From contig CALSOT010000002.1 of assembly GCA_943788045.1 (NCBI GenBank), forward strand, positions 62,001-126,000: a stretch of 64,000 nucleotides of DNA. The letters run 5' to 3'. Positions 43,433-53,771 of this stretch are shown here, in pieces (the first letter of the stretch is position 1; each line of letters begins with the position of its first letter). Source of the stretch: an uncultured Polaribacter sp. (GTDB lineage: Bacteria; Bacteroidota; Bacteroidia; Flavobacteriales; Flavobacteriaceae). The notes beneath the pieces are model-generated. The model searched no databases. It was not told the DNA's origin and saw only the letters and a list, made by a program, of their open reading frames with translations. Position numbers and translations under genes: made by a program.

Positions 43433-44317
43433 ATGAGAGACACTTTTTATAGTAATTATCAAAATTTCATGTTGTTTATTACGTTTTTCTTATTTTGGAT
43501 AAGCATTCAATTTGGAGAAGTGGTTGAGGATTTTTTAGCCTACATACTAGTGATTTCACTAGGTATTTTGCATGGAGCTAATGATTTGTTGATCCTATCT
43601 ATAAAGGAAAAAACGGATAAGACGTTTATAAAAAACCTTTTTATTTATATCGGTTTAATTATACTGTGTTTAGTTATCTATATATTTAGTTCTTTTACAG
43701 CTATTCTATTTTTTGTTTTATTAAGTTCTTATCATTTCGGAGAAGAACACCTAAGCAAGAAAATAAATGTAAACGGATTATTTAATTCTTTTTATTTTTT
43801 AGCCTACGGGGTATTTATTTTTTCTTTAATATTTTATCAATCTGCTGCTGATGTGGATGCAATTATGACAGAACTAACAGGTTTAACTTTTACTGAGTTT
43901 CAAATAAAAATGGCCTTATTAATAAGTGGTATTTTTTTATGTATTGGAAGTATGTATCTTGTTTTAACCAAAAAAATCAAGGTACAACTATTCATTAAAG
44001 AAATATTTTATTTACTTCTACTTTATTTAGTCTTTCAAAATTCGTCTCTAGTATTAGGGTTTGCCATTTATTTTATTTTTTGGCACTCCATACCTTCTAT
44101 TATTCATCAAGTAGTGTTTATTTCCGGAAATTTAAATGAAAAAACTATTTTCTATTATGTTAAAAAAGCCCTCATTTATTGGGTAATTAGCGTTGTTGGA
44201 CTATTCGTTTTATACCAATTAGTTCCACAGACAGAGCTTTTTGCTACCGTAGTTTTTGCAATTTTATTTGCAGTAACTGCTCCACACACTTGGGTGATGC
44301 ATAAAATGAAAAATTAA
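43433..44317 (+). CDS. blh: Brp/Blh family beta-carotene 15,15'-dioxygenase
   Basis: ILHGANDLLIL, SYHFGEEHL, FWHSIPSIIHQ; C-term PHTWVMHKM; divergent from proteorhodopsin. Confidence 0.92.
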   Translation: MRDTFYSNYQNFMLFITFFLFWISIQFGEVVEDFLAYILVISLGILHGANDLLILSIKEKTDKTFIKNLFIYIGLIILCLVIYIFSSFTAILFFVLLSSYHFGEEHLSKKINVNGLFNSFYFLAYGVFIFSLIFYQSAADVDAIMTELTGLTFTEFQIKMALLISGIFLCIGSMYLVLTKKIKVQLFIKEIFYLLLLYLVFQNSSLVLGFAIYFIFWHSIPSIIHQVVFISGNLNEKTIFYYVKKALIYWVISVVGLFVLYQLVPQTELFATVVFAILFAVTAPHTWVMHKMKN

Positions 44318-45072
44318 CGAGTAAAAACCAAATCATTTCCTGAAGACAGTTCCTCAGAAAAACGATATTTATCAACATTAAAACCCTTTAATCCTTCTAT
44401 TGTTTTTACATTGTTGTCTATAATATAGCGCACCATTAAGCCACGTGCTTTTTTAGCGTATGTCATTACAATTTTATATTCTCCGTTTTTAAAATCTTTA
44501 AAAACGGGTGTAATCATGGGTACTTTTAAAACCTTTTTAGGAAGTACTTTAAAGTATTCAGAACTTGCCAAATTAACAAGTAGTTCATCCTCTTCTAATT
44601 CGCTATTTAGAGATTGTGCAACCTTGTCATCCCAAAATTTATAAAGATTTTCTGTATGCCCAATTTTTAATCTTGTTCCCATTTCTAAACGATAAGGTTG
44701 TATGAGATCTAAAGGTTTTAAGATGCCATATAAACCTGACAAAATTCTGAGGTTATTTTGCAATAAAGGTATTTTTTCTTGGTCAATAGAATTTACATCA
44801 ATTCCCTGAAATACGGCGCCTGTAAAAGAATAAATAGCTTGTTTTGCATTTTGGGGAGTAAACGGAGTTTTCCAATTTTGATTTCTATCATAATTTAAAG
44901 CGGACAAATCATCAGAGATTTTCATCAACTCAGATAATTTTTTCTTCGAAAGCGTTTTTAGTTTTTTATTTAATTTTTCTGAATGTTCTAAGAAACGAGG
45001 TTCCGTATGCAAACTTGTTGGTACTTTGCTTTCGAAATCTAAAGATTTTGCTGGTGAGATGATGATTTTCAT
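44314..45072 (-). CDS. yaaA: Peroxide stress protein YaaA
   Basis: MKIIISPAKSLDF, GLYGILKPLDLIQPYRLEMGT. Confidence 0.95.
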   Translation of the reverse strand: MKIIISPAKSLDFESKVPTSLHTEPRFLEHSEKLNKKLKTLSKKKLSELMKISDDLSALNYDRNQNWKTPFTPQNAKQAIYSFTGAVFQGIDVNSIDQEKIPLLQNNLRILSGLYGILKPLDLIQPYRLEMGTRLKIGHTENLYKFWDDKVAQSLNSELEEDELLVNLASSEYFKVLPKKVLKVPMITPVFKDFKNGEYKIVMTYAKKARGLMVRYIIDNNVKTIEGLKGFNVDKYRFSEELSSGNDLVFTR

Positions 45073-45300
45073 AAGATGAATTTGAAAAATTAAAGACCGA
45101 ATCAAGTTCAGTATCTATGATTGACAATTGTAAAGTATAAATGTACAAATCCTGGTAAAAGATTTCAAATAAATAAACGAGTTAATTTTGATAAAACTAT
45201 TTAAAAAATTGATTGAGAATTCTATTTTGATTTTTTTTCTAAAGATTATTCAAACTATTTCAATTATCTTAGGTCAAAAGAACAGAAATTAACAAAAAAC

Positions 45301-45840
45301 TTGAGTAAAGACGCAGAACTTGTAAAAAAGTTAAAGGATCCTACACAAAAAGAAAAAGCTTTTAGTGAGCTGCTAGACGTCTATCAAGAAAGGTTGTATT
45401 GGCATATTAGAAAGATTGTAACTACGCATGAAAATGCGGATGATGTATTACAAAACACCTTTGTTAGAGTCTATAAGAGCATCTTAAAATTTGAAGAAAA
45501 AAGTAGTTTACACACTTGGATGTATCGGATAGCATACAATGAATCCATTCGATTTTTAGAGAAAAATAATAAAAAAAGTCATCATAATATTGATGAAGTA
45601 CCAGCATCTAATTTACAAGTTTTATTTGAAGATGCTTATTTTAATGGAGATGAAGTTCATAAAAAACTGCATAAAATTATAGCAGGACTTAAAGAAAAGC
45701 AAAAGCGTATTTTTCATATGAAATATTTCGATGATATCAGTTTTCGGCAGATGTCGGAAATTTTAGAAACCTCAGAAAGTACATTAAAATCTACTTATTA
45801 TTCAGTCGTAAAAATTATTGAAAAAAAAATATTTTTATAA
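45301..45840 (+). CDS. ECF-type RNA polymerase sigma factor
   Basis: ENADDVLQNTFVRVYKSILKFEEKSSLHTWMYRIAYNES; region 4 HTH. Confidence 0.92.
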   Translation: MSKDAELVKKLKDPTQKEKAFSELLDVYQERLYWHIRKIVTTHENADDVLQNTFVRVYKSILKFEEKSSLHTWMYRIAYNESIRFLEKNNKKSHHNIDEVPASNLQVLFEDAYFNGDEVHKKLHKIIAGLKEKQKRIFHMKYFDDISFRQMSEILETSESTLKSTYYSVVKIIEKKIFL

Positions 45841-45880
45841 ATCCAAACTATTTTTAAAAAGTAGGGTCTAAATATATATT

Positions 45881-46417
45881 ATGAAAAAAGCACCAGAAAA
45901 TACAAACCAAAATAACTTCTTAAAAGGAGGTTTTAAAGATGATATTTCTGAAAATCACAAGGCGTCTCTAGGTATTACTGTACCTGAAGGATACTTCTCG
46001 AAATCTAAAAGATCTATCTTAGATAAGATTAAAGAAGAAGCTGCCTCAGAAGCTCCAAAAGAAATTAAGAAACCATTAGTTTTTTGGATGCGACCTCAAT
46101 TTAAATATATGGCAGCCGCATCTTTAGTTTTTATTTTAAGTTTAACATTTTGGTTGCAGAGTGCTAATAACAAGGATGCAGATAAAAGCACTATTGAGTT
46201 TCTATCCTTTTCAGATGATAATCTTATCAATGCACTTATTGTAAATGATGCTGAATTTGAGACATTAGCAGATGCTATTCTAATTAATGAAATTGTCATA
46301 AAAGCCGAACTTTCTGAACAAAGAATGGATGATTTGTTTTTTAATTCTTTGTTTGTAGAAGACTCATTAATAGATAATTATACAGATGATCAGTTTTTAG
46401 AAACGATTATTTTATAA
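45881..46417 (+). CDS. Single-pass membrane protein, putative anti-sigma partner
   Basis: TM YMAAASLVFILSLTFWL; follows the ECF sigma gene. Confidence 0.55.
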   Translation: MKKAPENTNQNNFLKGGFKDDISENHKASLGITVPEGYFSKSKRSILDKIKEEAASEAPKEIKKPLVFWMRPQFKYMAAASLVFILSLTFWLQSANNKDADKSTIEFLSFSDDNLINALIVNDAEFETLADAILINEIVIKAELSEQRMDDLFFNSLFVEDSLIDNYTDDQFLETIIL

Positions 46418-46488
46418 ATTTTTCAAACTATTTTAAAAATCATAGTTCTAAGTAATTAGAAACAATTAATAATAAAAAATTTAAAATT

Positions 46489-47361
46489 ATGAGAATTTCA
46501 ATTCCAAATCAAAAGATTCAAAAATCAAGCGTTTTATTTTTATCTATTAGCGCCTTTATTTTATCAGTATTATTATTCAGTTCTTGTTCAGAAACAGAAA
46601 CTATTGATGCAGTAGCAGATGATGCCACTTTAGTATCTAAAATAGAAAGTGCCAAAACAGTTACCGTAGATGCAAGTAGTTTACCTGCAGCAACAGCAAC
46701 TGTGTTTAACGGAGATTTAGCGGATAGTTATATTACAAATGTAGGATATGCTGCTGGTTTAGGGTATGAAGTAGCTGTAAGTACAGACAATTTATCAAGA
46801 GAAGAGGCAAGTAGTACTGTGTTTTTCTCTAAAGAGGGAAAAAAGTTAGCAGACACCAACGAAAAAAGAGCTAGAAAAAGATGGAAATGTTTCCACTTTG
46901 TTTTTCCAATAGATTTTATAATGCCAGATGATTCATCAATTACCTTAGCTAGTAAAGAGGATTGGGTTTTAATTAAAGAATGGTATACAGAAAATCCAGA
47001 TGTAAAAGAACGTCCAGAATTTGTTTTCCCTGTAGATGTTAAGTTAGAAGACGGCACTGTGCAGACTTTAATTGATAGAGAAGAATTGATTGCTGTAAAA
47101 AACGCTTGTAAAAAAGGAAAAAATAAAAGAAAGTGTTATAAATTAGTGCTACCTGTTAGTTTTACAATGGCAGATGCAACAGTAATTACAGTTAGTGAAA
47201 GAGCCGATTTTAAATTGTTAAGAGCGTGGTGTAAAGCAAATCCAAATGCAACGGAAAAGCCAACCTTAAATTATCCTGTGGATGTTATTTATAGAGATGA
47301 TACCACAGCAACAATTAATGATGAGGCAGAAATGAAAGCTGCCAAAGAATCATGTAAATAG
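46489..47361 (+). CDS. Lipoprotein with two tandem about 78-aa domains
   Basis: Lipobox LLFSSC; KCFHFVFPIDFIM...NPDVKERPEFVFPVDV...AVKNAC repeated as KCYKLVLPVSFTM...NPNATEKPTLNYPVDV...AAKESC. Confidence 0.75.
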   Translation: MRISIPNQKIQKSSVLFLSISAFILSVLLFSSCSETETIDAVADDATLVSKIESAKTVTVDASSLPAATATVFNGDLADSYITNVGYAAGLGYEVAVSTDNLSREEASSTVFFSKEGKKLADTNEKRARKRWKCFHFVFPIDFIMPDDSSITLASKEDWVLIKEWYTENPDVKERPEFVFPVDVKLEDGTVQTLIDREELIAVKNACKKGKNKRKCYKLVLPVSFTMADATVITVSERADFKLLRAWCKANPNATEKPTLNYPVDVIYRDDTTATINDEAEMKAAKESCK

Positions 47362-47408
47362 TAATTTTTGTACTTTAGATGTTTAAGAGCCAAAAAAATA
47401 AATGTAAA

Positions 47409-47885
47409 ATGAAATTAAAAACCATCATATATACTATTAGCTTTATGAGTTTGATGTTATTTAATACAACACTTTTTGCTCAAGATTCTAATTACGATTT
47501 AATTACCAAAGAGCTTACCAAAGAACAAAGAGGTTTGTTGCAGGAAGAGAGAGCGACAATGAAGACGAATAGAGATTCATTTAAAGCGACACTTACAAAA
47601 GAGCAGTTAGCCATCTTAAAAGATAAAACCATTTCTAAAAATGAATTAAAAACAAAGTTGATGTCTACGTTTACCAGAACGCAAAAAGATTTGGTAAGAA
47701 ATCAACAAATACATTTAAGAAAGACAAGAGATAATTTTAGAAAGACGCTTACAGGTGAACAACGTAAAATGTTGAAACAGCGAATTGAAAAAATTAGGAA
47801 AGCAAAAGATAGAGGAGAACTTAAAAATGGTGTAAGACAAAACAGTGATAAGGGCGGAAAGAAAAGGAGAGGTAAAGGAAATTAG
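47409..47885 (+). CDS. Basic periplasmic protein with LTxxQ-like (Spy/CpxP-like) motifs
   Basis: Signal peptide; LTKEQRGLL, LTKEQLAIL, LTGEQRKML. Confidence 0.55.
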   Translation: MKLKTIIYTISFMSLMLFNTTLFAQDSNYDLITKELTKEQRGLLQEERATMKTNRDSFKATLTKEQLAILKDKTISKNELKTKLMSTFTRTQKDLVRNQQIHLRKTRDNFRKTLTGEQRKMLKQRIEKIRKAKDRGELKNGVRQNSDKGGKKRRGKGN

Positions 47886-47897
47886 TTAAAAAAAAAT

Positions 47898-48809
47898 ATG
47901 AGAAATCCTTTTCAGGAAATTAGAACAGCTATAAAAAGTTTTGGGTTGCTATTGTTTACAATAGCAACCTCTTTTTGTTCTTATGCGCAAGAAAATGAAG
48001 GGGATTATATTGATGGTTTATTAGACGAACTTTTTTTTAATGAGCAGCAGTTTTTAGATGAGTTGATTGAAAGCGACTTTTCGTATAATTTTTTATATAC
48101 TTCTGTTTCATATAATAACGATACTTTTTTTTCTGGCCGAGATACAGGCACAGATCAGTTTAACCTAATTCCTCAACTTTCATATTATCATTCTTCAGGC
48201 TTTAACGCAAGTATTTCCGGTATCTATTATCAAAACTTTGCTCCAAGTTGGGATTTTACAAGTGTTTCTGCAGGATATTTTAATACTATAGGAAGCAAGA
48301 AAAGCATCATTTACAATTTAGGATACACAAAGTATTTTTATTCTGATGGTTACAACGGGTTTACAAACTCTTTAGATGTAAGTTTGGGTCTTAGAAATAA
48401 AAAAAGAACTTTAGGCACAAGTGTTTCAGCATCTTACTTATTTGGTACAGAAGAAAGTTATCAATTTGTTTCTAGTAGTTTTGCAAATATCACTTTAAAA
48501 AGAGCCGCTGCGTTTGCGCTGCGTTTAAGACCAAGAATAAGCTTTATAATAGCAAAGCAAAATATTACAATTGATAAGGTTGTTATCCGAGCAAACAGAC
48601 CGGTATTAAAAACGTATAATTTTGATGTTTTCGATTTATTAAACACACAAATAAATATTCCTCTTTCTATTTCTTTAAAATCTTGGGATTTCGAATTAGG
48701 TTACAACCTTAATATACCTAATTCTTTGGTGCACGAAGATCCCCTTAAAACCACAAGTTACTTTAATCTATCTGTTGGATATTTGTTTGATTTTAGCCAG
48801 AACAAATAA
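47898..48809 (+). CDS. Predicted outer-membrane beta-barrel protein
   Basis: Signal peptide; alternating amphipathic strands, C-terminal SYFNLSVGYLFDF. Confidence 0.65.
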   Translation: MRNPFQEIRTAIKSFGLLLFTIATSFCSYAQENEGDYIDGLLDELFFNEQQFLDELIESDFSYNFLYTSVSYNNDTFFSGRDTGTDQFNLIPQLSYYHSSGFNASISGIYYQNFAPSWDFTSVSAGYFNTIGSKKSIIYNLGYTKYFYSDGYNGFTNSLDVSLGLRNKKRTLGTSVSASYLFGTEESYQFVSSSFANITLKRAAAFALRLRPRISFIIAKQNITIDKVVIRANRPVLKTYNFDVFDLLNTQINIPLSISLKSWDFELGYNLNIPNSLVHEDPLKTTSYFNLSVGYLFDFSQNK

Positions 48810-48955
48810 AGATAAAATTGTAAGGTTTTAAAAAGTTTTAGTCTACCTTTTGTATATGTTTTTTTATTTTTCGCTTCTATAATTTTAATAAAAGGTAAAC
48901 GGCCCTTGTTTTTTTGCTTATTAATCGTAATATTGCAATAAATAAATAAATAAAA

Positions 48956-49285
48956 GTGGGGTTAACCAAATCAGAGTTTTTTACAGAAGAACAAAATGAA
49001 ATTGCTGCCATTGCAAAGGTGTTGGGACATCCTGCAAGAATTGCTATTTTAGAGTTTATAATAAAACTAGAAACCTGTGTTTGTGGAGATTTGGTAAAGG
49101 ACATTGGTTTGGCGCAACCTACCATTTCTCAGCACTTAAAAGAGTTGAAAAAAGTAGGGATTATAAAAGGTACAATAGAAGGGACAAGCGTGTGTTATTG
49201 CATTGATGAGGAAAAATGGGATAGCATAAAAAATAAGTTTAATAATTTTTTAAATAAAAATGCAACAGAAAACTGTTGTTCATAA
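48956..49285 (+). CDS. ArsR-family transcriptional regulator (GTG start)
   Basis: LGHPARIAILEFIIKLETCVCGDLVKDIGLAQPTISQHLKELKKVGII. Confidence 0.93.
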   Translation: MGLTKSEFFTEEQNEIAAIAKVLGHPARIAILEFIIKLETCVCGDLVKDIGLAQPTISQHLKELKKVGIIKGTIEGTSVCYCIDEEKWDSIKNKFNNFLNKNATENCCS

Positions 49286-49295
49286 ATAATAGAAG

Positions 49296-49763
49296 ATGAA
49301 ATTATCAGAAATTAAAAAGCATCTAAAAGGCCTAAGTAAAATAGGTTTTCAGTTACCAAACGGAGAATTAGTAGCAAGTCATTTTCATGTTACAGAAGTG
49401 GGTAAAGTAACAAAAGATTTTATTGATTGTGGTGGAAAAGTAAGAAGTGAAGCTGTTATTAATTTTCAACTTTGGGAAGAAAATGATTATGATCACAGAT
49501 TGCATCCTGAGAAATTAGTAGGTATTATAGAGATGTCAGAGAAGATTTTTAAGTTCGACGATTTAGAGATTGAAGTAGAGTATCAAGGAAAAGAAACAAT
49601 TGGTAAATACGATTTAGATTTTGATGGAACTAATTTCTTATTAATTTCTAAACTTACGGCTTGTTTGGCAGAAGATGCCTGTGGTATTTCACAAGAAAAA
49701 CCAAAAATTAAAATTGCAGAAGTACAACAGTCTTGTTGCGACCCAAGTGCAGGATGTTGTTAA
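49296..49763 (+). CDS. DUF6428-like protein with Cys-rich C-terminus
   Basis: Follows ArsR; ends QQSCCDPSAGCC; family name from memory. Confidence 0.7.
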   Translation: MKLSEIKKHLKGLSKIGFQLPNGELVASHFHVTEVGKVTKDFIDCGGKVRSEAVINFQLWEENDYDHRLHPEKLVGIIEMSEKIFKFDDLEIEVEYQGKETIGKYDLDFDGTNFLLISKLTACLAEDACGISQEKPKIKIAEVQQSCCDPSAGCC

Positions 49764-49804
49764 TTTGAAAAGATGAGTTTTGGATTTAAATAAAACCAGG
49801 TAAT

Positions 49805-49842
49805 AAAAAAGCGATTTAGGCACTAACCTAAATCGCTTTTTT
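49805..49842. terminator. Bidirectional terminator
   Basis: AAAAAAGCGATTTAGG-cactaa-CCTAAATCGCTTTTTT. Confidence 0.9.
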
Positions 49843-49861
49843 ATATTATCAGTTAAATAAC

Positions 49862-50902
49862 TTATTCTTGTTCTACATCTTTAGAGTTTTCAGAATAGGT
49901 TCTCCATTTTTCTAAACAATCAGCAATATCTTGTGGTATCTCTGAATTAAACTTCATAAACTCTCCAGTTATTGGGTGCGTAAATCCTAATGTTTTTGCA
50001 TGCAAAGCTTGTCTAGGTAAAATCTTAAAGCAATTGTTTACAAATTGTTTGTATTTGGTAAACGTTGTTCCTTTTAAAATGTCATTTCCACCATAACGCT
50101 CGTCATTAAATAAGGTGTGACCAATGTGTTTAAAATGCGCTCTAATTTGGTGTGTTCTGCCTGTCTCTAATTTACATTGTACCAAGGTGACATAGGTTAA
50201 GCGCTCTAGCACTTTGTAATGCGTAACTGCATGTTTTCCAAAATCGCCATCAGGAAAAACATCCATTTGCAATCTATTTTTAAAACTACGTCCAATATTT
50301 CCTTCAATAGTGCCCTCATCGTCTTCCACATGACCCCAAACCAATGCATAATACAAACGTTCTGTAGTTCTGTCAAAAAACTGTTTAGACAAATTAGCCA
50401 TTGCAAATTCTGTTTTTGCAACTACTAATAAACCGCTTGTGTCTTTATCAATTCTATGCACTAAACCTGGTCGTTCGTTAGAGTTTGTTGGTAAGTTTTC
50501 AATATGATAAATTAAACCATTTACTAAAGTCCCAGAATAATTACCATGCCCTGGATGCACTACCATACCTGCAGGTTTATTAACCACCATTACAGCATCA
50601 TCTTCGTACACAATATCTATAGGAATATCTTCAGCGACCAATAATTTTTCTGCTGGTGGGTATGCCAAAACAACTCTTACAACATCATGAGGTTTTACTT
50701 TATGATTCGATTTTATGGCTACATCATTTACCAAAACATTACCTGCTTTTGCAGCTTGTTGAATTTTACTTCTTGTTGCGTTTTCTATGAAATTCATTAA
50801 AAACTTATCAACTCTTAAAGGTTCTTGACCTTCACTAGCAGTAAATCTGTAATGTTCATATAAATCGTCATTTTCTATGTCTTGAGGTTGGTTTTCTTGC
50901 AT
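49862..50902 (-). CDS. rluD: RluA/RluD family pseudouridine synthase
   Basis: RPGLVHRIDKDTSGLLVVAKTE. Confidence 0.94.
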   Translation of the reverse strand: MQENQPQDIENDDLYEHYRFTASEGQEPLRVDKFLMNFIENATRSKIQQAAKAGNVLVNDVAIKSNHKVKPHDVVRVVLAYPPAEKLLVAEDIPIDIVYEDDAVMVVNKPAGMVVHPGHGNYSGTLVNGLIYHIENLPTNSNERPGLVHRIDKDTSGLLVVAKTEFAMANLSKQFFDRTTERLYYALVWGHVEDDEGTIEGNIGRSFKNRLQMDVFPDGDFGKHAVTHYKVLERLTYVTLVQCKLETGRTHQIRAHFKHIGHTLFNDERYGGNDILKGTTFTKYKQFVNNCFKILPRQALHAKTLGFTHPITGEFMKFNSEIPQDIADCLEKWRTYSENSKDVEQE

Positions 50903-51010
50903 TTATTTAATTTAGTGGCAAAGTTTCAAAGTTGAGGTGTTTTTCTCACTACTTTGTTAAAATGACATTTGTGGAAGTTATTTATTTTTTTAAGTAATTC
51001 TAACTATCTA

Positions 51011-51592
51011 TTACCTCACTTTTCCGTTACCTAAAACCAAATCTATAATAGAGTGTAGTGGTAATTTATCTCCTGCATTTAAAGTTTTTCCTTTGTAACG
51101 CAGCCCACGTACAACATCTTTACCTATGTCATTTACAAATAAGTAATCAGAGCCCACACTTATTCCTTTTGCCCGAAGCTGAGAAATAGCTTGCCTTTTC
51201 GTTCTTCCATTTAAATCTGGTATGGTAATATCTCTGTATTTAGAGGGGTTTAAAGTCAAATAAATTTTACGTTTTTCTTTTACAAAACTGCCGGTTTCTG
51301 GGCTTTGTTCTATCACAGACTTTTTTGGGTAATTAGAGTTATAGCTTGCACTATCAATTACAATAAAGTCTAAATCTAATTCTTTTAGTTTTTTATCTAC
51401 TTCTGCCAAAGACATTTTATGTAGATTAGGAACTTGAATTTTTTGATCATGATTAGTAGAAACACCTAACCAATATTTTAAGGCAAAAATAAATATCAGT
51501 AATCCTGCAAATGCAATGGCAATTTGTAGGAAAAAGATTTTGCTTTTAAAAAATTGAAAAACACTCATTTTTTTGATTTTAAGAACACGCAA
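51011..51592 (-). CDS. PASTA domain-containing membrane protein
   Basis: N-terminal TM; PNLHKMSLAEVDKKLKELDL, VIEQSPETGSFV repeats. Confidence 0.85.
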   Translation of the reverse strand: MRVLKIKKMSVFQFFKSKIFFLQIAIAFAGLLIFIFALKYWLGVSTNHDQKIQVPNLHKMSLAEVDKKLKELDLDFIVIDSASYNSNYPKKSVIEQSPETGSFVKEKRKIYLTLNPSKYRDITIPDLNGRTKRQAISQLRAKGISVGSDYLFVNDIGKDVVRGLRYKGKTLNAGDKLPLHSIIDLVLGNGKVR

Positions 51593-51661
51593 AGATATAA
51601 AAAGTAAACGTTGCTATTTCTATAAATATTTTGATAAATTTGTTTTATTATATTCATACCA

Positions 51662-52636
51662 ATGAAGAAAAACATTGCAATAGTTATGGGTGGTTATTCA
51701 TCTGAAGTCAATATTTCACTGAAAAGTGGAAATGTTGTGTATAATCATTTAAACAAAGAGAAGTACAATCCTTTTCGAGTTCATATTTTAAAGGAAAAAT
51801 GGGTGGCTTTAGATACTTCTGATACAGAATATACGATTGATAAAAACGATTTTTCTTTTCTTTTAGGTGATAAAAAAATTATTTTTGATTGTGTTTTTAA
51901 TGCAATTCATGGAGCGCCTGGAGAAAACGGGGAGTTACTTGCTTATTTCAACCTAATCAATTTAAAACACACTTCGGCGCCTTTTTATCAAATGGCGCTT
52001 ACCTTTAATAAGAGAGATACGCTGAGCGTAGTAAAAGAATATGGTATTAAAACAGCCGTTTCTGTATACTTAAATAAGGGAGATGTTGTAAATTTAGATA
52101 AAATAATAGCAAAAGTAGGTTTGCCATGTTTTGTAAAACCAAACAATGCTGGTTCTAGTTATGGTATTTCTAAAGTACATACAAAAACAGAAATGTTGCC
52201 TGCTTTAGAAAAAGCATACCAAGAAGATTCAGAAATATTAATTGAATCTTTTTTAGACGGACCCGAAGTTTCTGTAGGTGTTATAAAATATAAAGGAGAA
52301 ACAAAAGTGATGCCAATTACAGAGATTGTTACAGAAAATGATTTCTTTGATTATGAAGCAAAATACGAAGGAAAATCGCAAGAGATAACCCCTGCAAGAA
52401 TTTCTGAAGCAATAAAAATGAAGGTGGAAGAGGCTGCCAAAAAAGTATATACAATTTTAAATATGTCTGGTTTTTCTCGTTCAGAATTTATTTTAGTGGA
52501 TAATGAGCCGTTTTTCTTAGAAATGAATACAGTGCCTGGGCTTACAGAAAATAGTATTTTGCCGCAACAAGCGCAAGCTGCTGGAATTATATTAAAAGAA
52601 TTATTTGACAATGCAATTGAGAATGCTTTGCATTAG
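51662..52636 (+). CDS. ddl: D-alanine--D-alanine ligase
   Basis: MGGYSSEVNISLKSG, VKPNNAGSSYGISKV, EMNTVPGLTENSILPQQA. Confidence 0.95.
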   Translation: MKKNIAIVMGGYSSEVNISLKSGNVVYNHLNKEKYNPFRVHILKEKWVALDTSDTEYTIDKNDFSFLLGDKKIIFDCVFNAIHGAPGENGELLAYFNLINLKHTSAPFYQMALTFNKRDTLSVVKEYGIKTAVSVYLNKGDVVNLDKIIAKVGLPCFVKPNNAGSSYGISKVHTKTEMLPALEKAYQEDSEILIESFLDGPEVSVGVIKYKGETKVMPITEIVTENDFFDYEAKYEGKSQEITPARISEAIKMKVEEAAKKVYTILNMSGFSRSEFILVDNEPFFLEMNTVPGLTENSILPQQAQAAGIILKELFDNAIENALH

Positions 52637-52734
52637 AAGCATTACTTTTTTCAGGGAAACAACAAGATCTTAACTTTTAACGGTTTTAAAACCAATAAAA
52701 CATTACTTAGAAGAAACATTAAAATAGAAAAATT

Positions 52735-53190
52735 ATGAAAAGAGCTATTTTTCCGGGTTCATTCGATCCTTTAACTTCAGGTCATTATGATATTATTAAT
52801 CGCGGAGTTACTTTGTTTGATGAACTTATTATTGCTATTGGGGTAAATGATGATAAAAAGTACATGTTTTCATTAGAAGAACGCAAAAAGTTTATCGAAG
52901 ATTCTTTTAGAGACAATCCCAAAATAAAAGTAGTTACTTATACTGGGTTAACAGTAGATTTTTGTAGTAAAAACAATGTAGAATTTATTTTAAGAGGTTT
53001 AAGAAATCCTGCAGATTTTGAGTTTGAAAAAGCCATAGCGCATACCAATAGAGAATTATCGTCTATAGAAACCGTGTTTTTATTAACAGCGGCAAGTACT
53101 TCTTATATTTCTTCATCTATTGTAAGAGATGTTATTAGAAACAGTGGCGATTATACAAAATTAGTGCCCAAGTCGGTTAGAGTAAAATAG
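52735..53190 (+). CDS. coaD: Phosphopantetheine adenylyltransferase
   Basis: AIFPGSFDPLTSGHYDIINRG; SSIVRDV. Confidence 0.96.
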   Translation: MKRAIFPGSFDPLTSGHYDIINRGVTLFDELIIAIGVNDDKKYMFSLEERKKFIEDSFRDNPKIKVVTYTGLTVDFCSKNNVEFILRGLRNPADFEFEKAIAHTNRELSSIETVFLLTAASTSYISSSIVRDVIRNSGDYTKLVPKSVRVK

Positions 53191-53372
53191 TAACTAACAA
53201 ACGATGCTGTTTTTTAATCAATTAAACTAAATAGTTTTGTTGGTTTTAGATAGAAATACGCACAATATTGTTTGTTATAAGCGCAATACTAATAATACAG
53301 TATTAAGATTTGCAAGCTCAGTTTACTTTGCCAAAGCAGGTTTGCATCATAGATAGTATTGCTCTTTAACAA

Positions 53373-53771
53373 TTATAGACTTCTACTGCCTTCTTTATAA
53401 GTGGTAATTTCTCCTTTTAGTTTTCTTTTTAACTTAACAGAAGGTTGGTAGTTAACATGGTATTTTTTAATATTTCTTTTTGGCGATAATTTTGCAGGAT
53501 CTTCTTCTGCGGTACTTTTAAAACCCATTTTAAACTTACCAACATCACCTAAGTCTACAATATTACCACGTTGTAAATAATGCTCTAATTTTATACCCAA
53601 AGCCATTAACACAGATTTTACATCTACCTCGTGCAAACTACACTCATTACTAATTGCGTTACTTATAAAATCTAAATCTATTTTACCTGTATTGACAGCT
53701 TGCATTATATACTGTTCTTTTTTATTTTGTATGCTATTACTTCTTTTTGTAATTCTGTAACGGATAGCCAT
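53373..53771 (-). CDS. HU-family DNA-binding protein
   Basis: HU-like fold pattern LGDVGKFKMGF...PAKLSPKRNIKKYHVNYQPSVKLK. Confidence 0.75.
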   Translation of the reverse strand: MAIRYRITKRSNSIQNKKEQYIMQAVNTGKIDLDFISNAISNECSLHEVDVKSVLMALGIKLEHYLQRGNIVDLGDVGKFKMGFKSTAEEDPAKLSPKRNIKKYHVNYQPSVKLKRKLKGEITTYKEGSRSL

